A stretch of 64,000 nt of DNA, from NCBI GenBank assembly GCA_040266995.1, contig JAWRHV010000021.1, positions 1 to 64,000 on the forward strand, in the 5' to 3' direction. The position numbers and the translations under genes are program-made. This DNA comes from UBA4312 sp040266995. Its GTDB lineage: Bacteria; Bacillota_I; Bacilli_A; Erysipelotrichales; Erysipelotrichaceae. Shown piece by piece: positions 33,968 through 43,165 of the stretch. The number at the start of each line of letters is the position of its first letter. Position 1 is the first letter of the stretch. The notes under the pieces were generated by a model. That model had not been told where the DNA came from and searched no databases. It was given only the letters and a program-made list of their open reading frames with translations.

Positions 33968-35098
33968 TCACTCACTGAAATCGCCATCCAATGTGATAGA
34001 TACATCAAATCCTTTAAACTCATTTTTAACTCTTTCCACAATTTCATCATAGAGCTTATTGCGATTTTCCTGTTCGAATTCAATGATAATATCAAACGCG
34101 ATCAAATGTGTTAACGTGTTGATATGGATGCCATGAAACTGCTTAATATACGGATATTCAGACAGTATTGCACTTAGCTTTTTACGAATTTCCAAAGCTT
34201 GAGAATCACTGGTATTACGTGCATAAACACCCACTGCAGAAATAACTACTCCATATTGATCATATACCTCTTTTTGGATCAAACGCGTCAGACGATCGAT
34301 CTCCCAGGCCGTCATGGAATCATCCACCTCAATATGTACAGAGCCCAACAGATCATTCGGACCATAGTTATGCACGATCAGATCATATGCTCCATACACA
34401 CCTTCCATGGAGGAAACGAGTTGTTTGATCCCGATCGCAAGATCATCATCCACACGCTTTCCTAATAGATCATTAATGGTTTCCGTCAATAAATCATAGC
34501 CGGATTTAATAATCACAAATGAAATCAAGATTCCGATATATGCTTCCAAAGAGATGCCAAATAACTTATATAATAAGGCAGTGACCAAAACAGATGTTGA
34601 TAACACTGCATCGAATAATGCATCCGCCCCACTGGCAACCAGGCTTTTCGAATTCACTCGTTCTCCGGTGGTTTTGACATAGTTCCCCAAAATGACCTTA
34701 ACGAATACAGCAACCGTAATCACTAATAATGACCGCCAGCTGTAATCAGCCTCCACATGATCGATCAGATTGCGGATGGATTCTGTTAAAGCCGATATAC
34801 CGGCATACAGAACGATAACAGAAATGATAGAAGCAGCAATGAATTCAATTCTTCCATGCCCTAACGGATGATCTTTGTCCGGTGCTTTCGAAGCCAGCTT
34901 GGTTCCAATAATTGTGATGATGCTCGACAAAGCATCGCTGAAGTTATTCACCGCATCGAGAATAATCGCAATTGAGTGAGACATAATGCCGACAATGGCC
35001 TTAAATACAGCTAACAGCACATTGGCTAAGATGCCGATAAGGCTCGTACGAACTACAATCGCATTTCGTTTCTTTATATGTGTATTCAAATCTTGCAT
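33968..35098 (-). CDS. Cation diffusion facilitator (divalent metal efflux)
   Basis: A 376-residue CDF protein that exports Zn2+, Mn2+ or Fe2+ in exchange for protons. Six hydrophobic helices occupy about residues 15-220 with the metal-site motifs DAVNNFSDA, DHPLGHGR and SGADALFDAVLS. The cytosolic C-terminal domain (about 225-376) is longer than the usual ~90 residues, perhaps holding two ferredoxin-like modules. ACAGGAG precedes the ATG. It lies upstream of nothing cotranscribed: uppP is separated by a terminator. Metal specificity is uncertain. Confidence 0.9.
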   Translation of the reverse strand: MQDLNTHIKKRNAIVVRTSLIGILANVLLAVFKAIVGIMSHSIAIILDAVNNFSDALSSIITIIGTKLASKAPDKDHPLGHGRIEFIAASIISVIVLYAGISALTESIRNLIDHVEADYSWRSLLVITVAVFVKVILGNYVKTTGERVNSKSLVASGADALFDAVLSTSVLVTALLYKLFGISLEAYIGILISFVIIKSGYDLLTETINDLLGKRVDDDLAIGIKQLVSSMEGVYGAYDLIVHNYGPNDLLGSVHIEVDDSMTAWEIDRLTRLIQKEVYDQYGVVISAVGVYARNTSDSQALEIRKKLSAILSEYPYIKQFHGIHINTLTHLIAFDIIIEFEQENRNKLYDEIVERVKNEFKGFDVSITLDGDFSE

Positions 35099-35115
35099 AA
35101 GTACTCCTGTGATTC

Positions 35116-35139
35116 AAAAAACACCTCTTTCAAGGTGTT
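35116..35139 (-). terminator. Intrinsic terminator of the mraY-murD-uppP operon
   Basis: AACACCT/AGGTGTT stem (35120-35126 with 35133-35139) and a minus-strand U-tract, overlapping the uppP stop. Confidence 0.82.
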
Positions 35140-35959
35140 ATAGTACGTAAAAGAAAAATATAATAAAAATACCTAATAGAATCCGATACCACCCAAAAAT
35201 CGCGAATCCGTTCCGTTTTACGTAACGTAATAACGATTGAATGATAATCACACTGACAACAAAACTGACAAACATGCCAATAAGTATCACAAATAACTGA
35301 CCAAAACTGAAAAAACCATTCTTTCCGATATATCCGACCAATCCACTGATCGATGTAATCAAAACAGTAGGAACCGCCAATAAAAAACTGAATTCACAAG
35401 ATATAATTCGACTGCATCCACAGGACATGCTTCCCAGGATAGCAACCAGACTGCGTCCGGTTCCCGGAATGATCGATAAGGCCTGAAACAGTCCGATCTT
35501 AAATGCATCAAAAACAGAAATAGAATCCGTTTTTTTAATGGTTGCCGGTTTTTTAAAACGTTCGTAGACAATCAAAATAATGCCATAAGCAATTAAGGAT
35601 ACCGCAATCACAAAGTTGCGCATCAAATAGGTTTCTACGACATTCTTTAATAAGAAATGTACTAGGATAAAAGGCAGAATCCCAAATAGGATCTTTATCC
35701 AGAGTTCAAAAGTCTTTTCTCTTTTCTTTTTGTTTTTGGTCGCCCACGGGTTTAAACGTTGATAATATATCAATACGACCGCCAAAATGCTACCCAATTG
35801 AAGCATATCTCTCAATACACTAAAATATTCAGCCGGCAATACCGGCCAGATACTGTTGAATATCGACATATGTCCGGTGTTGCTGATTGGCAGCCATTCC
35901 GTAATTCCCTGAATAATTGCTAAAAAGAAAGTTTTGATCAAGTCTATTATAAATGACAT
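35138..35959 (-). CDS. uppP: Undecaprenyl-diphosphatase UppP (BacA)
   Basis: A 273-residue membrane enzyme that recycles undecaprenyl diphosphate to the monophosphate carrier used in peptidoglycan synthesis. The first active-site motif reads GITEWLPISNTGHM and the second PGTGRSLVAILGSM; the second is usually PGxSRSG, so it is slightly diverged, but the Glu and Arg are kept. About seven to eight hydrophobic helices. It starts 13 bases inside murD, which implies translational coupling and lipid II cycle coordination. Confidence 0.9.
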   Translation of the reverse strand: MSFIIDLIKTFFLAIIQGITEWLPISNTGHMSIFNSIWPVLPAEYFSVLRDMLQLGSILAVVLIYYQRLNPWATKNKKKREKTFELWIKILFGILPFILVHFLLKNVVETYLMRNFVIAVSLIAYGIILIVYERFKKPATIKKTDSISVFDAFKIGLFQALSIIPGTGRSLVAILGSMSCGCSRIISCEFSFLLAVPTVLITSISGLVGYIGKNGFFSFGQLFVILIGMFVSFVVSVIIIQSLLRYVKRNGFAIFGWYRILLGIFIIFFFYVL

Positions 35960-37287
35960 GTTTCACTGTCTCCCTCTGCACATTCTAAAGATCTGACAAG
36001 ATCTTTAAAAATATGTCCTCTTGACTCATAATTCTTAAATTGGTCAAAACTGGAACATGCAGGGCTCAGTAAAACAACATCCCCTTCTTCGGCGATTTTA
36101 ACAGCTTCCTTCAGAGCTTCTTCCATCGTTTCACAAGATGTCTGATGGGTAAAAATATCCTTAAAATGATCCTTTGTCTGACCAAATGAATAACAGTGTT
36201 TCACTTTATTGTCATATTGTTTTAAATCATCAAAGGAAATATGTTTATCCTTTCCTCCACACAACAATATAACATTGCGATCAAAAGCACTTAAAGCCGC
36301 GCACGCGCTGTGCGTATTGGTTGCTTTTGTATCATTGTAATATCGTACACCATCAATGGTAGCAACGTATTCAATACGATGCTCTACACCGGTGAACGAA
36401 GAGATAACAGTTTGTATATCTTTACAGTCCACACCCATTAAATAAGCCATACAGGCGGACATCATGGCATTTCCACAGTTAAAATCACCGACAATCTTTA
36501 AATCGGCAATACGAAACAAAGGTATATCCTTGTAATAAGCATACCCATCTTTTTTATATAAATCAACATCCTTGCGTTTCAATGAAAAATCAATCACCTG
36601 GCACGGAATATTCTGTGCATATTTTACAATGTTTTCATCATCCACATTTCGGATAAAATAATCCGATTCCGTTTCATTGGCATAGATCTTCATCTTGGAT
36701 ACATAATAAGACTCTAAAGAATCCATATAATCCATATGATCCGGTGCCAGATTTGTCACCGTTGATACATGAGGACGGAATGTTTCTGTACCTAACAGTT
36801 GAAAATTACTTAATTCAATGGCTACATCCTTTGGAGTTCCATCACTTTTCATCACTTGTTCACACAAAGGAATACCGATGTTCCCGGCCACCAGCGCCTC
36901 ACTTTTTTTATTCAACATTTCATATAAAAGTGTAGTCACCGTTGTTTTCCCGTCCGTACCGGTCACAGCCGCAAAAGTATATTCAGGCGCCATTTTATAT
37001 CCAATTTCAATTTCTGTATACACCGGCACCTTGTGATCGATAAAGAATTTAACAATCTCTACATGATATGGAATACCAGGATTCTTAACCACAAAAGCAT
37101 AATCCGTATTCTTCAACCATTCCGGATGTCCGTTATCTACAACCTGAATACCGGCACTGCTAAGCTCAGTCTTTTCTTTGATTTCTCTAGCGTCTGTTAA
37201 AATCACTTCATAGCCACGATGATTTAAAAGACGACTCACCGCAATTCCACTGCGAGCGGCACCGATCACTAATACTTTTTCTTTCAT
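35947..37287 (-). CDS. murD: UDP-N-acetylmuramoyl-L-alanine:D-glutamate ligase
   Basis: A 446-residue Mur ligase adding D-glutamate to UDP-MurNAc-L-Ala. The N-terminal Rossmann domain starts EKVLVIGAARSGIAVSRLL, the ATP domain has GTDGKTTVTTLL near 110, a carbamylated-Lys region and YNDTKATNTHS near 316 as in other MurD proteins, and the C-terminal domain ends LSPACSSFDQFKNYESRGHIFKDLV. It begins one base after mraY and overlaps uppP. ftsW and murG, usual next genes in the dcw cluster, are absent here. Confidence 0.96.
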   Translation of the reverse strand: MKEKVLVIGAARSGIAVSRLLNHRGYEVILTDAREIKEKTELSSAGIQVVDNGHPEWLKNTDYAFVVKNPGIPYHVEIVKFFIDHKVPVYTEIEIGYKMAPEYTFAAVTGTDGKTTVTTLLYEMLNKKSEALVAGNIGIPLCEQVMKSDGTPKDVAIELSNFQLLGTETFRPHVSTVTNLAPDHMDYMDSLESYYVSKMKIYANETESDYFIRNVDDENIVKYAQNIPCQVIDFSLKRKDVDLYKKDGYAYYKDIPLFRIADLKIVGDFNCGNAMMSACMAYLMGVDCKDIQTVISSFTGVEHRIEYVATIDGVRYYNDTKATNTHSACAALSAFDRNVILLCGGKDKHISFDDLKQYDNKVKHCYSFGQTKDHFKDIFTHQTSCETMEEALKEAVKIAEEGDVVLLSPACSSFDQFKNYESRGHIFKDLVRSLECAEGDSETCHL

Positions 37288-37288
37288 G

Positions 37289-38272
37289 TTATAACACTCC
37301 TAATATCAAACCGATGGATGCCAGGATGATCCCGGCAATACGAAAACGATGAACGACCTGTACTTCCGATAAACCGCCCTTTTCAAAATGATGATGCAAA
37401 GGAGCCATCCGGAAAATACGTTTTTTCGTTTTTTTATAATAGGAAACCTGAATGATCACACTTAATACCTCTGCGACGAAGACGCCCCCGATGATGATCA
37501 GGAGGATTTCCTGTTTCAGAACCATCGCAACCGCCGCAATAAAACCACCGAGCGCCAGAGAGCCGGTATCCCCCATAAATATTTGGGCCGGATGTTTATT
37601 AAATCTAAGATAACCGAACAAAGCACCTTCCAGCAATACGATCAATAAAGCAATTTGGCTGAATCTTTGCATGAGCGCAAAAACGATAAAAGGAATCAAT
37701 GCGATGATCATTTGTCCTGCACATAATCCATCGACCCCATCCGTCAGATTCACGGCATTGGTCTCCGCGGTAAACATGATAAAGACTAAAACAAAGTAGA
37801 GATACTTTAGGTCCAAGGATACATGCAGCAACGGAACCGTTATATCCGTCGAAGCATTTCCTTTCGTATACATGATAAAAAACAAAACAGCCAGGATCGA
37901 TTGCAACGCAAATTTAACGGCTGGTTTTAAACCCTCGTTATCTTTTTTAACGACAATGATGTAATCATCGATAAAACCGATCATTCCATAACCCATATAA
38001 GCCATTAGAATGATACCGCTTTTCATATCCAATGTTGTCATATGCAATAAAGACATCAGCAGGAACAGAACAACAGGTACTACAATAAACGCAATACCTC
38101 CCATTGTCGGGGTTCCTGTCTTCATCTGATGACTTTGCAGTCCCTCTGCTCTTTCTGTCTGCCCAAATTTTATCTTATGTAAATAATCGATTAATGGTGG
38201 CATGATAATGACCATGCATAAATAACTGGCAACAAAGCCAAGAATCATCCATAACCAGATTTTACTATCCAT
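37289..38272 (-). CDS. mraY: Phospho-N-acetylmuramoyl-pentapeptide transferase
   Basis: A 327-residue membrane enzyme making lipid I from UDP-MurNAc-pentapeptide and undecaprenyl phosphate. Ten hydrophobic helices are apparent. Catalytic motifs: GFIDDYIIV (Asp pair), NAVNLTDGVDGL, FMGDTGSLALG and the PLHHHFEKGG loop. The start at 38272 has GGAGAG 6 bases upstream; an in-frame ATG 29 codons earlier overlaps the promoter. First gene of the mraY-murD-uppP operon. Confidence 0.96.
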   Translation of the reverse strand: MDSKIWLWMILGFVASYLCMVIIMPPLIDYLHKIKFGQTERAEGLQSHQMKTGTPTMGGIAFIVVPVVLFLLMSLLHMTTLDMKSGIILMAYMGYGMIGFIDDYIIVVKKDNEGLKPAVKFALQSILAVLFFIMYTKGNASTDITVPLLHVSLDLKYLYFVLVFIMFTAETNAVNLTDGVDGLCAGQMIIALIPFIVFALMQRFSQIALLIVLLEGALFGYLRFNKHPAQIFMGDTGSLALGGFIAAVAMVLKQEILLIIIGGVFVAEVLSVIIQVSYYKKTKKRIFRMAPLHHHFEKGGLSEVQVVHRFRIAGIILASIGLILGVL

Positions 38273-38297
38273 TTTAATCTCTCCAATCAATGGATTT

Positions 38298-38326
38298 ATT
38301 ATATCATTAAGACTAGTTGTAAACAA
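38298..38326 (-). promoter_or_regulatory. Promoter of mraY-murD-uppP
   Basis: TTGTTT (38321-38326) and extended TGATATAAT (box 38298-38303) with 17-base spacing on the minus strand. Confidence 0.72.
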
Positions 38327-38340
38327 ACTAAAATTTATGC

Positions 38341-38369
38341 TTGAAATCGTTGTATACAAATGATATTAT
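38341..38369 (+). promoter_or_regulatory. Promoter of rpmB
   Basis: TTGAAA (38341-38346) and extended TGATATTAT (box 38364-38369) with 17-base spacing, back-to-back with the mraY promoter. Confidence 0.75.
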
Positions 38370-38420
38370 TTTAGAGCGATTGCGTAGAACTTTAGAATAA
38401 AGTAAAGGAGGACAGGCAAG

Positions 38421-38612
38421 ATGTCAAAGAAATGTGCAGTATCTGGTAGAGGTCCTTTATCTGGAAATAGACGTTCACACTCCATGCGTGCAACTCGTCG
38501 TAAATGGAATGTAAACCTTCAAAAAGTAAGAATCAATGTGAACGGCAAACCACAAACAGTACGCGTTAGTGCTCGTGCGCTCAGAACATTGAAAAAACAA
38601 AACGCAATATAA
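38421..38612 (+). CDS. rpmB: 50S ribosomal protein L28
   Basis: A 63-residue basic ribosomal protein L28. It begins SKKCAVSGRGPLSGNRRSHSM and has TRRKWNVNLQKVR, both standard; only one of the zinc-type cysteines is present, so it looks like the Cys-minus form. AAAGGAGG precedes the ATG. It has its own promoter and terminator and converges on the thiN end of the priA operon, an arrangement shared with Bacillus. Confidence 0.96.
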   Translation: MSKKCAVSGRGPLSGNRRSHSMRATRRKWNVNLQKVRINVNGKPQTVRVSARALRTLKKQNAI

Positions 38613-38620
38613 TGAGGACA

Positions 38621-38654
38621 TAAAAAATCAGATGGATATTTTCCATCTGTTTTT
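38621..38654 (+). terminator. Terminator of rpmB, also usable by thiN
   Basis: CAGATGGA/TCCATCTG stem (38628-38635 with 38641-38648) flanked by A6 on one side and T6 on the other, so it can stop transcription from both strands. Confidence 0.88.
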
Positions 38655-39259
38655 TATTTGTAATTTGATTGTACACAAAGAAACCTTCCCCTGTGTATAT
38701 TAACAGAAGCGCGGGACCCAACGATCGTATTCGATACTAAATACATATCCGTAGGTTGGACATCTTGATGACATAGTGGATATAAGAATCCATCCAGCGA
38801 AATGCACGAAGGTTTAATCGCAAAAAAAGAAACATGATGATAGTCCGGATCAAATACATACTGCCCCGGATCGAGAATCATTACACTTTGAAATTCATCC
38901 ATAAGCCTTATCTTAGAGCTGCGGACTAACAATAACTGGATATTGGACAATGTATGATCCAGTCGACCAGAAATCGCACCCCAAAGTATGATTTCTCCAT
39001 ACCCCTTTTCTATACAAAGCCGGCATGCCAGCTCACTATCGGTTTCATTCTTCATGACCGGATGCTGATAGACAGGTCCGGCTTCCCGGATCTGATCCAT
39101 ACAATCGGATTCCATGGAGTCAAAGTCACCCACAGAGAATGACAATGGATAGCCATGCTCTAAGATAAGCAGGCTTCCCGAATCCACGCCAATATAATCA
39201 TAGCCTTCTAAATACGGAACGCTTTTTGATTTAGGTGTAATCAACAATGCCTTTTTCAC
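38654..39259 (-). CDS. thiN: Thiamine diphosphokinase
   Basis: A 201-residue enzyme that pyrophosphorylates thiamine to thiamine diphosphate, the cofactor used by NifJ in this window. Motifs: GVDSGSLLILEHG, SVGDFDSM and NETDSELACRLC (catalytic acids), then GAISGRLDHTLSNIQLL. Length is at the short end of the family (~210). It overlaps the rpe stop by 4 bases and ends the priA-to-thiN operon. Confidence 0.9.
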   Translation of the reverse strand: MKKALLITPKSKSVPYLEGYDYIGVDSGSLLILEHGYPLSFSVGDFDSMESDCMDQIREAGPVYQHPVMKNETDSELACRLCIEKGYGEIILWGAISGRLDHTLSNIQLLLVRSSKIRLMDEFQSVMILDPGQYVFDPDYHHVSFFAIKPSCISLDGFLYPLCHQDVQPTDMYLVSNTIVGSRASVNIHRGRFLCVQSNYK

Positions 39260-39915
39260 AATAATGAATCCACACCCTGAATGATATCCTGATTGAAAAC
39301 GTAGCTGCCGGCAACTAAAGTATCCGCTCCATGCGAAACGCTGATTTGAGCCGTCTGTTCATTGATCCCACCGTCTACCTCGATCCGATAAGACAGTTCC
39401 TTTTCCATTCTTGTTTGATGCAGCCAGTCGACCTTATCCATCATATTCTCCATAAAGGATTGTCCGCCAAAGCCCGGTTCCACCGTCATAATCAGAACGA
39501 TGTCCATTTTAGGCAGAAGATGTTCAATAAAAGTAACATCTGTCTTAGGCTTAATAACAACACCGCCTTGCACGCCCTGCTCATGGATCAGATCCATTAA
39601 AGCAGAGATACGCTCTAAATCATTATCCAAAGCTTCTACATGGAATGTGACCACATCGGCGCCGGCTTCAATAAAAATCGGTACATACTTTTCCGGATCG
39701 GAAACCATTAAATGTACATCCAGCACCTTGTTTGTCATCTTGCGAAAGCCTTTTAACAAATCAGGTCCAAAAGACAAGTTAGGTACAAAATGTCCATCCA
39801 TCACATCAAAATGGATCCATTCCGCATTGGAACGGTTCAATTCCTCCATTTGTACCTGCATTTTCGAATAATCCATTGATAATACCGATGGAGATACGAT
39901 TATCTTATTTTCCAT
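39256..39915 (-). CDS. rpe: Ribulose-phosphate 3-epimerase
   Basis: A 219-residue TIM-barrel epimerase of the pentose phosphate pathway (ribulose 5-P to xylulose 5-P). Motifs: SPSVLSMDYSKM, HFDVMDGHFVPNLSFGP (metal His and Asp), DVHLMVSDPEKY, TVEPGFGGQSF and EVDGGINEQTA. A GGAGG site inside the end of rsgA serves its ATG, and thiN overlaps its stop. Confidence 0.96.
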   Translation of the reverse strand: MENKIIVSPSVLSMDYSKMQVQMEELNRSNAEWIHFDVMDGHFVPNLSFGPDLLKGFRKMTNKVLDVHLMVSDPEKYVPIFIEAGADVVTFHVEALDNDLERISALMDLIHEQGVQGGVVIKPKTDVTFIEHLLPKMDIVLIMTVEPGFGGQSFMENMMDKVDWLHQTRMEKELSYRIEVDGGINEQTAQISVSHGADTLVAGSYVFNQDIIQGVDSLL

Positions 39916-40760
39916 AATTCCTCCTTGATTTGTCTATAATCTTCGTAGATCGTCGGATTGATTTCTCCTGCTTCCACAGCCTGCTTTACAGCACAATCCG
40001 GTTCTTTTAAATGTTTACAGTCATTAAAGCGACAATGTCCGATATATGGAACAAAATCCTTAATTTTTTTATCCAGATCATCTGTATTGATCAATTGTAA
40101 ATTCAAACTGGAAAATCCCGGTGTATCCACAACCCATCCATGTGCAATCGGATATAATGCACAATGCCTCGTCGTATGCTTACCACGACCAAGCGCTTTA
40201 GAAATGGCCTGTGTCTGTAATTGAAAATGGGGATCGAGCCGATTTAGCAAAGAGCTTTTACCGGCACCGGATTGACCACATAACACACTGATCTTCCCTG
40301 CCAGCAATTCCTTTAATGCGTCATCATTGCTGCCCGGATAGGAATAGACGATGGTATAGCCAGCTTTTTCGTAAGGTGCCAGCTTTTCTTCATACTCCTT
40401 ATCCTTGCTTAAATCACACTTCGTGATACATAGAACCGGTTCCACATCTTCAAGGCAGACCAGAAAGATCAAGCGGTTCAACAAATGATCCGAAAAGTCG
40501 GGATCATATAAACTAGTAACGATCAAAGCCTGATCCACATTGGCCACAGCCGGTCGCAACAACCGGTTTTTCCTAGGCAGGATGCGGTGGATCCGATTGG
40601 TTTTTCCAAAACTTTCAAACTCAACAAGATCCCCTACAACCGGAATATGCCCCTTACGCATATTCCCTCGTGGTAATGCGACAATCGTTTCCGCACCTGT
40701 ATCGATCGTATATTGGTTTGATACATTCTTTATGATTCTTCCTGTTTTCATGTTAATCAT
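39900..40760 (-). CDS. rsgA: Small-subunit ribosome biogenesis GTPase RsgA
   Basis: A 286-residue circularly permuted GTPase (YjeQ/CpgA) that checks late 30S assembly. Order of parts: an N-terminal OB fold, a GTPase domain with the permuted motif order (TKCDLS, then GQSGAGKSSLLN, then DTPGFSS) and a C-terminal zinc knuckle (CRFNDCKHLKEPDC). The first ATG overlaps the end of prkC by 8 bases; the MKTGRI Met at 40751 is a possible alternative. No strong ribosome site, so coupling to prkC is likely. Confidence 0.95.
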   Translation of the reverse strand: MINMKTGRIIKNVSNQYTIDTGAETIVALPRGNMRKGHIPVVGDLVEFESFGKTNRIHRILPRKNRLLRPAVANVDQALIVTSLYDPDFSDHLLNRLIFLVCLEDVEPVLCITKCDLSKDKEYEEKLAPYEKAGYTIVYSYPGSNDDALKELLAGKISVLCGQSGAGKSSLLNRLDPHFQLQTQAISKALGRGKHTTRHCALYPIAHGWVVDTPGFSSLNLQLINTDDLDKKIKDFVPYIGHCRFNDCKHLKEPDCAVKQAVEAGEINPTIYEDYRQIKEELWKIR

Positions 40761-42426
40761 AGTACAGTGTTACCACACTGTCAGATCCTTCCTGTGTATA
40801 TGTCGTACCCGCGGCCGGATCGGTCATGACGACTACGCCGCTACCCATGCCACTATCCATCTTTCTTGTAACCACAGCAATACCCAGTTCATTTAACTGA
40901 TCCTTGGCATCATCTACATTCATACCGACTATATCTTCCGGGATGACAATCGTAGGATACTGGCTAACGATAAAGTAAATAGATTCTTCCGAATCCGGAT
41001 CGATCCGATCTCCGGGTTTCAGATGTCTTTGTTCTAAAATAATTCCCGGATTGGTATCCGCGGCATTGGAATATTCATATTCTATTTCAATATGTACGCC
41101 TTCATTTAGAAACTCTTGCTCTACGTCTTCCAAATATTGTCCTGTATAATCCTTGATCAAGTAACTAGGCCCCTTGGATATTTCAACAACGACTCTGGCA
41201 TTGCTCTTTATCAGACTTCCGCTCTCATAGTTTGCGGAAATTACATATCCTGCATCGACAGAATCGCTGATCACTTCTTTGAAAACAAAATTGTTGAAAT
41301 TATTATCCTGAAGTATTTCCTCGGCTTCCTGCTGCGATAATTCAACAATGTTCGGCATTTTTTCATAGCCCATCACACCATCTATACGGACCACACCGGT
41401 CACCAAAGTAATCAGAAATGAAAGAAGAATCACAATGACGGAAATAATGCCAATGGAGATGGGTGACAAATACCCTGTATACTTCTTCTTTTCCTTAACC
41501 GGTTCACTCTCGGTTACATATTCAACTTTCACATGACCATTGTTGACATCGACTTTTGAAATCGTCGGAACATCCACCTTAATTCGCTCCATGTTGCGAT
41601 ATTCCCAATCCATACAATGTTCCAGATCATATAACATCAATCCGGCATTCTCATAGCGATCTTTCGGATTTTTGGCAGTCGCTTTTAATATGATATTCTC
41701 CACGGATTGCGGAATAGCCGGGTTATAGTCGCGGACATAATCGATGGGTTGTCGCAAGTGCTTTACGGCAATCTCGGTAGGTGTTTTTCCATGAAAAGGC
41801 ACATCGCCTGTTAACAATTCATAAAAAACGATACCCAGAGAATAAATATCCACCTGCTCCGTCGCATCTTCGCCTTTGGCCGTTTCCGGCGCAAGATAAT
41901 GGGCTGAACCCATGACGGCATTATTTAAGGTAAGCTGGACGGCATCGTTGGCAATCGCGATCCCGAAATCTGTAATCTTAACAGATCCATCGTCTTTAAC
42001 AAGTACATTTTGCGGCTTAATATCTCGGTGGATGATCTTATGCAGATGCGCATGTTGTACCGCACTGGTCAGCTGCGTCATAATATGGATCGACTCCGTA
42101 ACACTCAACGCCCCTCTTGAACTGATCAGCTGTTTCAAGGTACGCCCGCGTACATATTCCATAACTATGTAGTGCATTCCTTCATACTCACCAACATCAT
42201 AAATATCCACTACATTCGGATGGGAAAGACGACTGGCTGCACTGGCTTCTCTTTGGAAACGTACCAATGTCATCGCATCCTCGCTTAGTTTCTCCCGGAG
42301 AACCTTTACCGCAACGATACGATTCAAAATCGTATCCTTGGCCTGATAAACGTCCGCCATGCCTCCTTGGCCTATCAAAGAAATCACTTCATAACGATTG
42401 GCTACATTCTTAATTGCTGTTTCCAT
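40753..42426 (-). CDS. prkC: PASTA-domain Ser/Thr protein kinase
   Basis: A 557-residue membrane kinase. The cytosolic catalytic domain (about 10-265) has GQGGMADVY, VAVKVL, HRDIKPQN, ITDFG and APE. A single membrane helix lies near residues 330-350. The outside part carries three PASTA repeats (about 360-557), which bind peptidoglycan fragments and beta-lactams in homologues. The start at 42426 follows the prpC stop by one base with GGTGA upstream. Phosphatase PrpC is the partner, and RsgA is a known kinase target in Bacillus. Confidence 0.96.
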   Translation of the reverse strand: METAIKNVANRYEVISLIGQGGMADVYQAKDTILNRIVAVKVLREKLSEDAMTLVRFQREASAASRLSHPNVVDIYDVGEYEGMHYIVMEYVRGRTLKQLISSRGALSVTESIHIMTQLTSAVQHAHLHKIIHRDIKPQNVLVKDDGSVKITDFGIAIANDAVQLTLNNAVMGSAHYLAPETAKGEDATEQVDIYSLGIVFYELLTGDVPFHGKTPTEIAVKHLRQPIDYVRDYNPAIPQSVENIILKATAKNPKDRYENAGLMLYDLEHCMDWEYRNMERIKVDVPTISKVDVNNGHVKVEYVTESEPVKEKKKYTGYLSPISIGIISVIVILLSFLITLVTGVVRIDGVMGYEKMPNIVELSQQEAEEILQDNNFNNFVFKEVISDSVDAGYVISANYESGSLIKSNARVVVEISKGPSYLIKDYTGQYLEDVEQEFLNEGVHIEIEYEYSNAADTNPGIILEQRHLKPGDRIDPDSEESIYFIVSQYPTIVIPEDIVGMNVDDAKDQLNELGIAVVTRKMDSGMGSGVVVMTDPAAGTTYTQEGSDSVVTLYYD

Positions 42427-42427
42427 G

Positions 42428-43165
42428 TCATTCACCATCGTTTTCCATGAGGATCACCGTACAATTATCAAAACCGCCGGCCTGGTTTGCCCGGCTGATC
42501 AAAACATTTACCTTGTCTTTTAAGCTTAATGAACGATCACCTACGATCGATTGTATATCATCATGTGATACATATCCATGCAAGCCATCGCTGGACAACA
42601 TCACATATGAGAATGTCGATTCAATTTTATGAAAATCAATTTGAAATACATGCCAAACGCCCAGAGCATTGGTTAACGTATTTTTTTGTTTATGGGTTTT
42701 GGCCTGTGCTGGCGTTATTTCTCCCTTACGAAGTAAACGAGCCACTACATTATGATCCTCGCTCATCTGGATCAGGCCTTCTTGATAATAGGCATAGATG
42801 CGAGAATCCCCGACATTAAAGATATAGGAATTATCACCGCTGATCAGAATCCCTACACAAGTCGTCCCCATACCTCTTTCCTTTTTATTATGCTGGCTTT
42901 TATAGTAAATCGCATCATTGGCTTTATTGAGAACCGTAGTAACCCAGTCATTCACTTGATAATCTTTTTCAAAAACCGGTGCTTTCACAAATGCGTCGCG
43001 AATGGTCCGCGTTGCGATATGACTGGCCACCTCACCAGCTGCGCTGCCACCGATTCCGTCGCAAACAACCGCAATCCAATCACCGTTCGAGTTCTGAAAT
43101 ACGCAAAAATCGTCTTCGTTTTCATTTCGAATCATTCCGATATCTGTATTTCCAAACGCCTTCAT
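42428..43165 (-). CDS. prpC: PP2C-type Ser/Thr protein phosphatase
   Basis: A 245-residue Mn2+/Mg2+-dependent phosphatase of the PPM/PP2C family that reverses PrkC phosphorylation. Motifs: IRNENEDDF, VVCDGIGGSAAGEVAS (metal Asp), VGDSRIY, SSDGL and FDNCTVILM. Length is typical. It overlaps rlmN by 4 bases (ATGA) and precedes prkC by one base, the standard Firmicute module. Confidence 0.96.
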   Translation of the reverse strand: MKAFGNTDIGMIRNENEDDFCVFQNSNGDWIAVVCDGIGGSAAGEVASHIATRTIRDAFVKAPVFEKDYQVNDWVTTVLNKANDAIYYKSQHNKKERGMGTTCVGILISGDNSYIFNVGDSRIYAYYQEGLIQMSEDHNVVARLLRKGEITPAQAKTHKQKNTLTNALGVWHVFQIDFHKIESTFSYVMLSSDGLHGYVSHDDIQSIVGDRSLSLKDKVNVLISRANQAGGFDNCTVILMENDGE

